Shown: positions 51,301-63,100 of the stretch, piece by piece
Position numbering within the stretch: position 1 is the first letter of the stretch
Layout: every line of letters begins with the position of its first letter
DNA from: Branchiostoma floridae
Lineage: Eukaryota > Chordata > Leptocardii > Amphioxiformes > Branchiostomatidae
Direction of reading: 5' to 3'
Length of the DNA stretch: 64,000 nucleotides
NCBI RefSeq assembly: GCF_000003815.2
Contig: NC_049979.1
Coordinates: 19,585,686 to 19,649,685, forward strand
Notes under the pieces: model-generated
The model's input: the letters and a program-made list of their open reading frames with translations, nothing else
The model's database searches: none
Told to the model about the DNA's origin: nothing
Position numbers and translations under genes: made by a program

Positions 51301-54300
51301 CTAAGGTAATTTCACAATCATTTCTTTAATAGTAACTAAGACACATGCATGATGTTGTATGATACTGAGATATGTTTCATATTGAAACTACAGAAAATTA
51401 ATAGAAAGAAAAATTATTTAGTACCCCTACCATGAGGAACAGACTCCGCCCATCTAGGATCAGAGGCAGGGTAGTCGTCAATCAACTCCTGACTCAACAG
51501 GGCCACAAGTCTGTCCAGCCTGGAGCCTGGCTCTGTGGGGAGGGCATCCTCTGGTGGGAACAGCTCGTCCACTATGGCCTGGGCTTGGACTTCATTCCTC
51601 CTGCAGTACCAGTTTAAGGCAACAGGTGACACTTAAACTATACAGTCTCTAAAGTACATATAGCTAGGAGGACAGAAAGCACTAGGGGTAGCTAGCTTTA
51701 TAGGGAAACAAAACTTTTTTTGTATAGGAACTCAATGTGAACTTAAACAGACCACTAAAGCCTCTCTATTCGTCTAAAAGTATGTATCAAAGTCTAAATG
51801 GAGTTCAACGATACTGCCAAAACTCTTCTTTAAAGTAACATGAACAATATTGTTACCACAGATAAGATGAAGACAGTGTGTGTTGACTTGCCTGCAGTAG
51901 TGTAAGAAGGCACCCTTAAGTCGTGCTGCCTGGTCCTCACTCATACTCAACTCCTCTACCTTGGACTCCATGTCTCCTCCTAGTACAGACTGGGGGGAAA
52001 GGGAAGCTTCGTTTAATACTCTTTATTGACTTGATATGACAATTAAACATTTATGTTTCTGTTAGGAACTTTGCGTATTATTTGTGTATATGACACATAC
52101 ACATACACATACATCTACAAGGGATATTCAAAAGAATCTGTGTCCAAGATAAACATTGCGGATGTCACAGAAGTCAACAACTGTACAAAACTGTCACTAC
52201 TTGCCTCGGGTCTTGAGGATGGCTCAACTGCCATGGAGTCATCCATACTGAAAAAAAAGGATACACAGATTACACCTTACAGTTACACTTATGGCAAAAT
52301 ATGAAGAGCATCAGGCCCAAACAAACAAATGCATGGCATAACTAGACTCTTTTATTTTATTTTACATAAATTTCAAGCCAACATTTTGCATTGTAGTAGT
52401 TTTTACCTGGGATGTACGTCCACCATGCTGACCATGACAATGCCACTGATGTTAGAGAACAGCAAAGTTTGGCCATCACAGCAACCTATGGAAACATGGA
52501 AAATATAAAATTCCAACACATACATGTGTAGCAATACATATCAGTAATTAGCCAAACTAAAGGGGAAGAAAGAAAAAAATTAACAAGATTTCATTTACAA
52601 GTAAATTCTCTCAGTCCGGGGGAACCGTAACATGAAAATTTAATGTAGAAACCCCTGTATCATCATTGTTCATCAGATAAATCTGGTGAAGTAGAGATAA
52701 AGGCCAGTATGAAGATAAAATACTCCATCATCGTAAGCCACCATGAAAATCAGTAACCTACCTGCTCCCAGAATGCGATCACCAGGAGACTGAAACTCAA
52801 CCTTGTCCTGAGGCTGGGGGAAGCCAGACACTGCAGAAGAAAAAAATGCAGAAAAAAATAATAATTTTTTTATCATGACAAAAATGTGTAACATCTATTA
52901 TCATAATACCGGTACGTTTACGACGATTTCTCTAGCCATACTGAATTGACAAATTGTCAACGCATCATTTTCTCCAGTTGCATGTTGCTGTTATAGGTTA
53001 CCCTTGCCACTTCTTCTGTGTAACTTTTCTGCCACTCTTGTCCTGCTAAAAGCGTAATATTGTAATTGTAACACGCCGCGGAATTACACGGCGAACGGGC
53101 GCGTGGTTGGGAGGGGGTAAAAAATACCGGTAGGAAGAAACACGGCACAATCAACTGCCGCTATGTACATTTATACATCCTCTGATGTTCCTTCCTTTAG
53201 TGTCAGTAAATGCATAAAACATAAACCTGCATGAGCATACAAAATGTCATGAGAAAACGGACGTATACTGTCAAGAATTTTCATTTAACTTTTGTCCGTC
53301 ACAACCGCTATGACGTAACACTTCACTGCTAGCGTAGATATAAAAATGGCGGGAAAATGGCTGCGTACGTTCAATTTTGCCCATTCAGTCGTAGATCCGG
53401 GCTATTAAGCAACGGTTCTTCACACTTTTACATGAGTTGTAGGTCACCAACAGAAATTCAAGATTGTTGTTGAATCATGTTCGTCTTGTGCCGTGAGCAT
53501 GTGTAATTATGATCTATAAATTTGGCAATGAATGTGACAGTGTGTTCGTCCCACGACGAGCTGCCTACCCCGAAAAAGATACTGAAAACTTTTGGCCTTA
53601 TTGTCTTCGAATGCATTGTTATCGATGCTTTGTAAATGGTGTATTGGACACCTAGATGTCTGAAGTGTGCACAGCTCAGAAATACCTATTGTTGCATGTG
53701 TAGATCTCTTTAAGTTCCAGTATTTTTAATCTACCGGTATAAGTCTTACTACCGGTATTATGCCAATGCATGTTACCGTTCATATCACTCATATTTGCTT
53801 TAAATAGTGATTTTTTTTTTCATATGCTGCATACTGTAAATCTACTGCATTACATACTGTAGTATTTGTAATTGTTTCATTTTCACTGTGTTTAATGACC
53901 TCTGATCTCCCAGTGGGACCGCGTGGCGCAGTGGTAGCATGTGCGGCTCTGCGTCGAGAGGTGGCGGGTTCGAATCCGCCTGCCGTGCCACCGATCTTGT
54001 GCCCTTGGGAAAGGTACTTAACACGACTTTCCCCACTTAACTCGGGCGAGAGTGAGTACCTGGCTTCGGCTGGGGCCGTCCCTCGGATAGGACGTTAAAT
54101 GGAGGTCCCGTGTATGGGGAGAGCCACACCCCATGCACGTTAAAGAACCCCCACACGTCCGAAGGTGCGGTGTGGATGGAGCAAACCATTCTGTCTGGAG
54201 TTGGTGATTCACTACAAATAAACCGGATGGAGGCCTGGCGAACCTTCGTGTCGTATCAGCCACACGGTGATTACATCATTCACCATGCCCCGGAGAGGAG

Positions 54301-57300
54301 ACAGGCACCGCCAGGGGACTAAAACGCCTATTGATACAGCACAACATGTTGTGCTGCCCCTACGGCTAATTAAAAGCCTATGGCTGATTAAAAGGCTATG
54401 GGACGACTGAATGAATGAATGATGAATAAATGATCTCCACCTACATGTAGGAATCATCCATGCAATAATAAGTGCTCAAAACATAATCAGACCCTTTCTT
54501 TACAGAGAGGTTTTGTCAATCTGGGGTGTTACTTACCTGTTGCAAAGACTACCAGGTTGTTTGTGTAGATGTAAGCACTTTTGCCACGTGCCCCGGGCAC
54601 CAGGAGATGGTAGTTCAGTGCAGCTGCTTGGTCTTGTGGCTGGGTTGGGACAATGTATACATACATACTAAAAAAATAAAATGTGACAAGAAGAGGAAGA
54701 AGCAAAATGTGTCAATGCTTCAAAACTGTCCAAACATATGCCAAGAATTCTACTGTTACAGTGGTTTACCTTCTCCTCCAGCAAGACTTTAAAACTAGAA
54801 AACCATTACCACAACAAGACACAGCAAATTAGATGTCATGTGTCACTTGTTCCTTGTGTTACTCATGATTTGTTTGCACAAGAGGAAGTTTTACCTGATA
54901 CTTTACAGAGTAGTTGACCAAGGAGAAGCTACTCAGCCTGGATGGAGCTGAATCACCCGACGTTGGCAGGGTAGCTGTGAGATAGAGTAAAACATGTACA
55001 TTTTGTACCTAAAACTTGTGTCCTGACCCTAGATTAATCTACAGTGTTTTCAGCAATATCAAATGAAATAAAAAACAGACAGTAAGAAGATAATTCAACC
55101 TACGCTCTACACTGCACAAAGACCACTTCTTTGCCACTTTTACATATGCAATGCAAGTCATACAAAACAACATAGTCATACCAAGAACAAAGTACATCTG
55201 TGCAGGAGTTGCCCCCGGATCCGACACACTTGCCAAGATCACTGTGCCATCCCTGAGGAAAAAAAGAACATCACAAATTATGGTGATCCAAGAATCTATA
55301 ACTGTGTCGGTGTACATGTATGTTGAAACATGCATAAACATTTAAGGACCATGAAATGTGGCCCCATCCATGAAATGATACTAAAAAAATTTGTTGGCAA
55401 ATTTCTGAGTACATTATGATTTTATACAGGCAGGAAAATCTAAGATCTCATTAGCTTCTCAAAGAAAATAACACCTACCTTGTCTGCTGCATGTCCAGAA
55501 ACCACAGCTGAACACGGTTGGCCACCTCAGCAACATCTGGTGATGAGCCCTGGAAGTATGTGATTGCACATGTGCATAAATTCAGGCAAACTGACTAGTG
55601 GTTACTATACTGGAAACTGGACACAATACTAAAATTTGACAATGTCTGTCCAGTCAGAATATATGCATGTACAGCATTGACAAGGACTTTTTTAAAGGCT
55701 AGTTTTAAAATGTGAGGACAACCTGGGTATTTGAATTGTGCATACATTGGAAACTAATAATACTGCATTAGTAGATCTCTTTATATTTCAAGGTTTTGGG
55801 CAGTACTATGGTTGGTGGCAATATCATAAGAGGACAAAGTGTAAGATTATTGTATGTATTTTCACCTTTGTATAGAGTTGACTTTGAAAACTTAAAATGT
55901 GCACACTTACCCAGATGGCTTGAATAGCATTGCTCCTCAACATCTCCCCAAGATCACATTCAAACAAGATCTGAAATTCAAATCAGGATCAAGAACTGTG
56001 AGAGCCTTTAATGATTGTCTACCAGGTTTGCCAATTGAACTTAACACATTTTCTTTGCAGTGCATACATGGCACCAGCAGATCAAGATAGTAAGTGCATT
56101 ACGAATACTTATATCATTACTTTCAGAGGGGATCTGTGACTTAAGTATTTGGAATACATATTACCTTGTCTGGTCCTGTGTACGATATTTCCCACTTCTG
56201 TAGTGAGTTTTCTGTCAGGATGTACAGTGACCTAAAAAGTATAGAGAAATGATACAACAAAGAAACACTTATTAATCGCCAACCATGCTACAAAATGTTT
56301 GCAATATGAATAACAGAAGGTTTTACATGTATATGTAAGAGCCTGTTGTTGTCAATAGTAGTGTACAACTAGTTTTCTTTACAAATGCAGTATATCAGCT
56401 CACACTAAGAAAAATTTCATATTTCAAACTATCCCTATTACCAAATCAATAACTAGTCATGTTACTAATTATAAGTTACCTCGTATCTTCACTGGACTGT
56501 TGGCCACATAGAACTCTTGAAATCTAAAAACAAAGTAATGTTTTGAAATAATAAGTAACTAAACATTGATAGTCACACATCCATTTCCCCAATACATGTA
56601 CATGTACTAGTCTCATTAAAGTCTCCTAACTGTCTAAATTAGTATTTTCACCTTCCATTACTTTACTGATTGCTGATCATAAAAGTATTTTAAATGTGAT
56701 TTTTTTTTTACCACATGGATGACGTCATCAAGTTTTATCGCCTGACTGGAAGTCCCAATACTTGACAGTTGGGCACGCTTTCGTGCTGTTGAGAGCACCA
56801 CTTATTATTTTTAAGATTAATAATCAATGATTAGAGATTAAATACACTTATTAGAATTTTCATGTCAGATGTTAGTTCTTATTTCCATCCAAAAATGGTG
56901 GATGAGATTTTGAGAACTCTCAACAGAACATATCTTTGCAGTGCATGCATGGCACCTAGCATAATATGGTGGTTCTGCAGTACAGGTGGTGAACTATACC
57001 GTACTTACTGTACTGCCTCCAGTGGCTTCTGTAGGCTGAGCTCCAAAGGCGAACAGTGAGGAAACCCTTCTCCCAATTCCAGCAAACACACCCCGTGGAA
57101 CCTGCAGGATCCTGCTGTTAACTGTTGTCTGTAGGAAGGAAGACAAAGATTAATCATAACATTTCTCAGCATTTTTTGTCAACAGAAAAGATCTAACAGA
57201 CTATATGTAGCTTTACAATTATGTAACTTCTAGTCAAAGTATAAAATCCTAAGCAGAATGCATGTTAGGGAAATACAAGACGCATAAGCAGTCTACTCAT

Positions 57301-59645
57301 ACATGTATGTTATCATATATACTGCAGATTAGTGACATCCAGATTCACTTTGAATAATGTTTTCTAAACTAAAATTAGAAGTAGAGCATGCTGTCTCTGT
57401 GTAATGTGATTCTCACCTGTCCAGCCACTGATGCTGGTGTTAGCAACAGGAGCTGCCCAGACACTGTGGCAAGGACATATCCCTGGGGCTAGGCAAAAAA
57501 ATATAGAGGAAACACTTGTTAATAGGCAAAATCAACTATGGGACCAGAAAAGGTGGTCACCTTTGCCGGGTAGTCATTATGTAGTGGTTGTGACTTGTAC
57601 AGATATGACTTTTATGGTCTGAAGACAGATATTCTTCAAGTTCAAAGAACGGTCTCACCTGACAGGCTGTCAGACAGAGGCACTCCTCCCCGTTCACTTC
57701 AGCACTGATCTCCACACACGAGCCCTCGTGGGCCAGACTGGGCCAGTAACGGACGATCCCCTCGGCTGAGGCGGCCATGACGGACACGACATGGCCGTCA
57801 CCACTAGGCTGGACACTGACCAGGTCTGCACTGTGGACAAGGTCACTTGGTGGGAGGGACAGTTCCTTACACAGTGCAGACTGAAATACAACATCACAAA
57901 TCATTAGGGACAATTCACTAATGATCCTTTCATGACTGATACATGTGTAAAATGGCTATCCTACATTAGCAAAAAAATCCATAATTTTGTAACTGTAAAT
58001 TCAAATGTCATTCAAAAATCAAACATTTTTATTATAATGCTATGATTTTAATTGATTTTTATGATTATTATAATGTTAAATGCCTTAATAAGTATAACCT
58101 TTGTGATCCCTTGTTTGAAACGCCATATGAAGAGTTTCCTGTCACAGACAAGCCAAGCCCAGCCATTCTCACTCAGGTGAACACTCAGGTCTGTATCTCC
58201 TGTTAGGATAGAAATAACAACTAAAAATCCAGGTATCTATAACAATAGAACAGTAAACAAATAACTAAAGAAACAGTAAACACCATTCACTTCTTTAAGA
58301 ACAAGTCTGTATGATCTGTGAGCAGAATTGAAACTGTTTGATTGTTAATGAATACATGTCAAACAGGTTACATGTTGTATGCATCATTATATTCATTCTA
58401 CAAATCATTCATAAAGAATTGTGTGTGTCTCTTATTCTCTACAATTTTTCCTATTACAACAGAAATGTTAACATTTCCTGGTTACATGATGTATATCAAC
58501 AAGGCAAAATAAACAACAAAATGACTAGCAAGTGTGAGAAGCTTTATGGTAGACTAATTGATTGATGAATGATTGATTGATTGATTGACATAAAAAAATT
58601 TGACTAAATACATGTGATATAACTATAAACTGACTGTCAGCCAGTGATTAGTTTATGAAAGACTTGCTGGTTGATGGATTCATTTATATCAATGTATGAC
58701 TAAATGAATATAAAATGACTGACGGCCAGTGTGAGGTCCCTGTGAGTCTGTGATTGACTCTTTAACAATACCAATGGGTTCATAATTACATCACTGTCTG
58801 TCAGTGAGAATGCCTCTATGATTGCTCGATTTATTGCTCAATGGATTGATTGATTGAATTATTGATTGATTGATTGAAGTTGATTGAATGAGTAGGTAAG
58901 TCTAAACTGACTGTCTGCCAGTGTGAGCGCCTCCGTGACGAGGACAGGTAGAGATGACCCATAACTCTGCACCACGTGGCCGGTGGTCTCCTCTAGAATG
59001 GACGAGGTATTCAGGCTCCGGTTCTGGGCTGGGCTTCTGGATAAATGACAACAAAAAATGATGTATGGTTGATGAATGTTCATTGTCAGACATTTGCGAC
59101 ATATCTACCCTTCCAGCACTGAGGGTCATTACACTTGAACACAACTTGCAAAGAACACAAATAACTGTCTTAGTTCACCTTACATTATAAGTACTTGTTA
59201 CATGTACTATCACTAGTAGTAGTTATGATAACAAGCAAGAAAGTGACAACCACAAAATGTGGAAACTGTTATGATCTATCAAACCATAAAACGTCACCCG
59301 ATCTGACAAACTCTTGTCAAGGGTGAAACATAAAACAAAACAGGAAATATTCTGAAGCAAAAAGACGTTTACCGATGCTAGTAGCTTTCAGTCTACTATT
59401 TGATAAAACCTTGAGGCAAAAGTCATATCTTGTGGAAACTTGGGGAGGGAGGGCGAAGAGTACATGTGCTTCATCTGTGGCAAATTATCTCCCACTACAA
59501 CAACTTACCTTCCCACAAAAGGTGACCTCTTGCCCGGAGTAAAGATCCCAACACTCCGTCTGCCCGAAGGGGTGTTTCTGGTCACCCTCCCGGCCGTGAA
59601 GGGTGAGAATTTGGGCCGAGTCGCCTGACTTCTTGGGGTAAACAT
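42314..59645 (-). CDS. NUP133: Nuclear pore complex protein Nup133
   Basis: Outer-ring (Y-complex) nucleoporin: N-terminal beta-propeller, C-terminal helical stack. Thirty-six coding exons, all in phase, give 1149 residues (human 1156): 59509-59645, 58912-59036, 58099-58199, 57659-57880, 57417-57488, 57009-57128, 56480-56523, 56165-56231, 55911-55970, 55479-55549, 55182-55252, 54895-54974, 54537-54639, 52762-52830, 52407-52485, 52205-52247, 51892-51989, 51431-51600, 50378-50487, 50095-50201, 49589-49691, 48964-49083, 48529-48631, 48293-48336, 47564-47774, 46343-46476, 45876-45915, 45578-45696, 44843-44902, 44537-44612, 44222-44283, 43713-43769, 43519-43599, 43245-43306, 42877-42962, 42314-42456. 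Landmarks: [117 protein letters not shown]. Introns after 52205 and 51892 start with GC (GCAAGT). Start Met at 59645 gives a basic, Ser/Thr/Pro-rich N-terminus as in the family. Confidence 0.97.
45030..45375. repeat. Diverged tandem repeats with CTGTCCTTGGTGCTGAA
   Basis: The word CTGTCCTTGGTSCTGAA followed by AACAnnATnCA recurs near 45041, 45163 and 45338, with a partial copy near 45218, giving a period of roughly 120-175 bases. Lies in the NUP133 intron between the exons at 45578 and 44902. Confidence 0.6.
46101..46299. mobile_element. 199-bp TIR element (TACTG ends)
   Basis: Left end TACTGCAAATGCAGAAATG; the reverse complement of the right end reads TACTGTAAATGCATTTAAG. Both continue into TTCRCAGKGG. 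The interior is unusually rich in CG words (TTCGCGGTGACCACTGCACC, CCGCGAAAAG). A TA target is possible. Non-coding, in a NUP133 intron. Confidence 0.65.
46841..47418 (+). mobile_element. Internally deleted mariner element, 578 bp
   Basis: Flanked by TA on both sides. TIRs of 34 bp (46841-46874 and 47385-47418, beginning CGAGGGGCGTGCAAT) differ at one base. Inside, a frame from 47024 encodes the mariner transposase N-terminal helix-turn-helix region ([39 protein letters not shown]). It then jumps, in another frame, to what looks like the C-terminal tail ([15 protein letters not shown]). The catalytic DDD domain is missing, so the copy is non-autonomous. Sits in the NUP133 intron between the exons at 47564 and 46476. 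Confidence 0.93.
49247..49584. mobile_element. Harbinger-like MITE, 338 bp, abutting a splice donor
   Basis: Flanked by TTA at 49244-49246 and 49585-49587. The 34-bp TIRs are perfect (GGCCACACCAATTTAATTTC... , ending ...CACGGATT). A 3-bp TTA duplication and GG-starting TIRs fit PIF/Harbinger MITEs. In the orientation of NUP133 the element starts at the fifth base of the intron, so the donor G-TAA uses the target duplication. A related end, GGTCACACCAATCTAACTTC, occurs at about 6782. Confidence 0.85.
50468..50885. repeat. ~54-bp minisatellite repeating a NUP133 splice acceptor
   Basis: About eight units of 51-57 bases with the core GGAGGAGGAGCCAGCATCTG then TACAAACATATGAACAACTG and TCAATCACAC. 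The leftmost unit contains the real 3' splice site and first codons of the exon 50378-50487. In transcription order, seven copies of the acceptor (..TGTACAG|ATGATGGCTCC) precede the real one. Confidence 0.9.
52831..54536. other. Large NUP133 intron with SINE and GC-rich stretch
   Basis: The intron between exons 54537-54639 and 52762-52830. Apart from the SINE at 53911-54430 it holds a CpG-containing stretch (53070-53400) with ATATAAAAATGGCGGGAAAATG at about 53338. No protein-coding support. Confidence 0.4.
53911..54430 (+). mobile_element. tRNA-derived SINE, 520 bp
   Basis: Flanked by TGATCTCC at 53903-53910 and 54431-54438. The tRNA-like head has an A box (TGGCGCAGTGG) and a perfect B box (GGTTCGAATCC). 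The body contains GTGCCCTTGGGAAAGGTACT, GAGTACCTGGCTTCGGCTGG and GGACGTTAAATGGAGGTCCC. The tail is GAATGAATGAATGATGAATA, a tandem-tetranucleotide 3' end typical of LINE-mobilised SINEs. Shares head-to-body sequence with the minus-strand copy at 41060-41383. Confidence 0.9.
58555..58935. repeat. ATTG-rich region repeating the NUP133 exon 2 donor
   Basis: Runs of GATT/GATTGATTG alternate with diverged copies of the exon 2 end and donor. The word CTGACTGTCWGCCAGTG is at 58630-58646 and at the true exon edge (58907-58923); variants ATGACTGACGGCCAGTGTGA (58716) and CTGTCTGTCAGTGAGAATGC (58794) lie between. All but the true copy are intronic. Confidence 0.65.
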
Positions 59646-60157
59646 TTTATTTCGCCAGACAGTCAAATTCGGCGGGATGCACCACACTGCATACAAACGC
59701 GACTCTATAGGCTTCAAATTAATTAAACAAAATACAATAATTCAAAAGCACGATTTAAAATAAAACTAATTTGTAAAAAATATTGATGTCTTATTTATGT
59801 ACAAATAAATTTGTTCAGAGAGTTCTAGAAAGAAATGAATAAAAGGGAAATTCTACATTTTGATACCATCTGGGTGATTACAGTAAAATAAAGGGAGCAT
59901 TACATTTACTATAAAAGTGCTAAGAAAATATCATTTATTGTAAATGGACGTATTTGCATCAATATTGATACATATATTATGTCTAATGATATATTTTCAT
60001 TTTTACTGGCTATCTGAGCAATACATGCTTACGTTCTATCATTCAGTCAACCCTTTAATATAATGTATTCTACCAGGTCAAAGGTTACAAAAGCGGTGCG
60101 GAATTTCGCTCACAATTTTTCAGCTGCGTTTTTTAGTTCCTCAAAATCATTTCCACC
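59646..60157. promoter_or_regulatory. Shared NUP133/ZNRD2 promoter interval
   Basis: 512 bases separate the start codons of the two divergent genes. Mostly AT-rich; no TATA box is placed convincingly for either. The bidirectional role is inferred from geometry only. Confidence 0.5.
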
Positions 60158-63100
60158 ATGAACTCCCATGATATCGGTAAGTACTGTTTTGAAGTTATAA
60201 CATAAGAGCTTCAGCATCAACCTTATAAGTGTTTGGCAAGGTTGTGTGTGATTCTGAACTGATGATATGAAGAAATTTGAAGTTCTCTCCCAGAGGCCAG
60301 ACCATGTGTCCGACAAATAGAATTTCATGTACGCTGTGGCTATTGACACACTCAGTGTGCCAATAGCCAAACAGGCTATTGACACACCGAGATGCCAGCC
60401 AGCCAATCAGAGCTTGTAACATGACTTTCCGACGCAAGTATACAAAAGGAACGGGTTCCGCACTGGTGTTCCAGTGCTAAATCAATGGGTCGAATCGGCC
60501 TCAGCACTGGTTTTCCAGTGCTGAAGAAACGTCAGCACTGGTTTTCCATTGCTGAACGGCCTTGTTCGAGTGCTGAAGCTCCCTCAGCACTGGAATTCCA
60601 GTGCTGAACCCAATGCGAGCACTGGATTTCCAGTGCTGAACTTCTCTGAGCACTGGTTTTCCAGTGCTGAACTGCCGTCAGCACTCGGGTACCAGTGCTG
60701 AACTCGCGGCAGAGGTCATTCAGCACTGGTTACCCAGTGCTGAAACCGCCGTCAGCACTGGAACCGAGTGCTGATATACAAAAGTAACGGGTTCAGCACT
60801 GGATTTACCAGTGCTCGGGAACTTTTCAGCACTGGAAGACCAGTGCTGTAAAAACTTCAGCTCTGGGCTTCCAGTGCTGACGTTTATAAAGCACTGGAAC
60901 GTTCCAGTGCTGAACGTAATATTCGTGTACTAGTAGCATGCGTCCGTACGGCTGTCAGTTATTTCCTTTAGACTTAGGTATATCTATGCGTGTTATTTAA
61001 TCTCCAAGCAGATCTTGCGTGGCACTAGCTTTTACTAGCTTTAGACTAGAGTAGACACTTGTGATATTGTTAATTGTGTATGCAGTTAATGGCACTCAAG
61101 TTTCTTTTCTTTTGGTCAATTGATACAAAAATTTTAAATGAACAAATCACATATTCTATACTTGTGGCAAAGTAGTGTCTTTTTAGTCAGAGGTAGACAA
61201 CTAACAGTTGGTCTATCTGTGTGGTAAAAAGATCGCTTGTTTTTTTTTTTTTTACAAAGAATAGGTAGTTACAGGTGGACGACACATTCTGCTGGGTGTG
61301 CCAATAGCCTCGCTCATCATTAATGTATGTTGTGAAACCATCACCACTGTCACTATCATTCTATCTTTCTGTGTAGACACCAAGTACTAATGTGCTAACA
61401 CCTCTCTTTGGACAATGATTGTAGCACCGCTCTAGGTGATAAATTTCTAAATTCTGACTCATGCTTAGAGGTCAGACTGACACAAACAAAAACACTGTTA
61501 TTCATAATCATACAGTTTACTCTGGCCTGTTACTTTTAGTATAGAATTCCATTGCTTCAAGCAGGTGTTGGGTGGGACCAAACTGTTGTGTATTCCTTTC
61601 AAAATATTTATCCTCCCCAATCTCTGCTTTGAGATAGCATACATGCCCCTCACCTATACATGTTTGATGGGAGCGGGGGTATGAGCCTGTGCGCATCAGG
61701 TCATCCCTACTATTCTCAATATAAAAGTGTGTTGGATTATTTTCGTACAGGTTTGACATTATGAGACTGGCTTCCCCGTACACAGAACCAAATGATCACT
61801 TCTGACATGATGTTTCCTTTTTATTTTTAACTACCAGACCCAGATGATTATGATTGGCAGCCGCCATCAGAGGCTGACTTGAAGGTGATCGAGGCACGTC
61901 GTGAACGTAACGACCAGATCAGTAAGCGGATGGGAGACTATCTCCTGAAGGGGTGGAAGATGCTGGGTACAAACTGTGAGGAGTGTGGGGTGAGTATTCT
62001 GATGTCCTAATGCTACATAATGGTTCAATACATCAGGGGATTTTCTCAAGAGGAAATGAAAGGGGGTGCTGCACACTCATGCTCTAACTACACTACCACC
62101 TTACCCAGAGCAGATTCTCTGAAAAGCTAGTAGGTCACATGTGGCCATATGTGTCCTCAATTATGACCGCTCTTATTGTAAGAAGCCATACAAATTACAA
62201 TACTGGGGAAGGGGCCAAATTTACACCATCCCCCCACTCCCTTGCACTTCCATACAATTCTTTTTTTACAAAAAAAACCTCTAATATACTACCTGGGCAT
62301 AATGTCAGTGATTAATCAAATTTCTTCCTGAATAGTTGAGTTTTGTTTCATAATTACAATCACAGATACCAATGTACATAACTCATCTGTATATTTACCA
62401 TATCTGTTCCCTGTAGTGTATTCTGCTGAGGGACAAGCAGGGAGCTGACTACTGTGTTGCCTGTAATGAACTTGAATCTGATCATGACAAGGATAATCCA
62501 GGTGAGGAGATAATGGCCTTTGTGCTGTACTGTCTGTGTTTGTTTATTTTTGTAGTCACATAGTCTGTGCTAGTGTTAAATTGACATTGTATTGGAGTTT
62601 AGCTTGTCTTAGACTTATAATTTTGCAATTCTCTGGCATTTTGTCAAGTCTCTTGACTTGACAAATTGCCAGAGAAAGGCAAAAGGTCATATGCAAATTT
62701 TGAGTCTCAAACTAAAATATTCAGATTTCCAAAAACTTTGCCCTGAACCTACAGTATTGAATGTATGTTATGCATACATTACTTTTCTGGCAATGCCAGC
62801 ATTTGTAGAGTGGAAAAAAGAGACAAAGGAAAGGGCTTCAGACTTCTCAAGAAGTTTTTATCATGATTTTAAGCAAACTTCTTGGAATTTTTCTTGATCC
62901 AGCGGTGAATGAGGAGGCAGCTAGAGGACTGCATCGAGAGGCCCAGTATGCCACAGCAGCCAAGGACCTGGCTTCCTCTTCACAAGAACATGTCATCAAC
63001 CATGTGGCCTCACCGCCAAGAAACGTCACCCAGCAGGAAGATACCGTGCCAAGGAACAGACTCGTTTCGGCAAATCCAATAGCCGTTGTGTCCAGCGCGC

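Noticed and set aside
53338-53402. TATA-like box and ATGGCGGG as a nested gene start
   Set aside because: The frame is about 20 codons and stops; no downstream exon could be attached.
60110-60437. Minus-strand frames MAGWHLGV... and MRRKVMLQ...
   Set aside because: They overlap ZNRD2 exon 1 and intron 1 and have no recognised homology.
60532-60726. 64-residue minus-strand open frame
   Set aside because: It is only the palindrome array read in one frame; the repeated ST/ALE/QHW peptides follow from the DNA repeat.
60459-60914. CRISPR-like array
   Set aside because: Repeats are self-palindromic with tiny, unequal spacers and the host is plainly eukaryotic.
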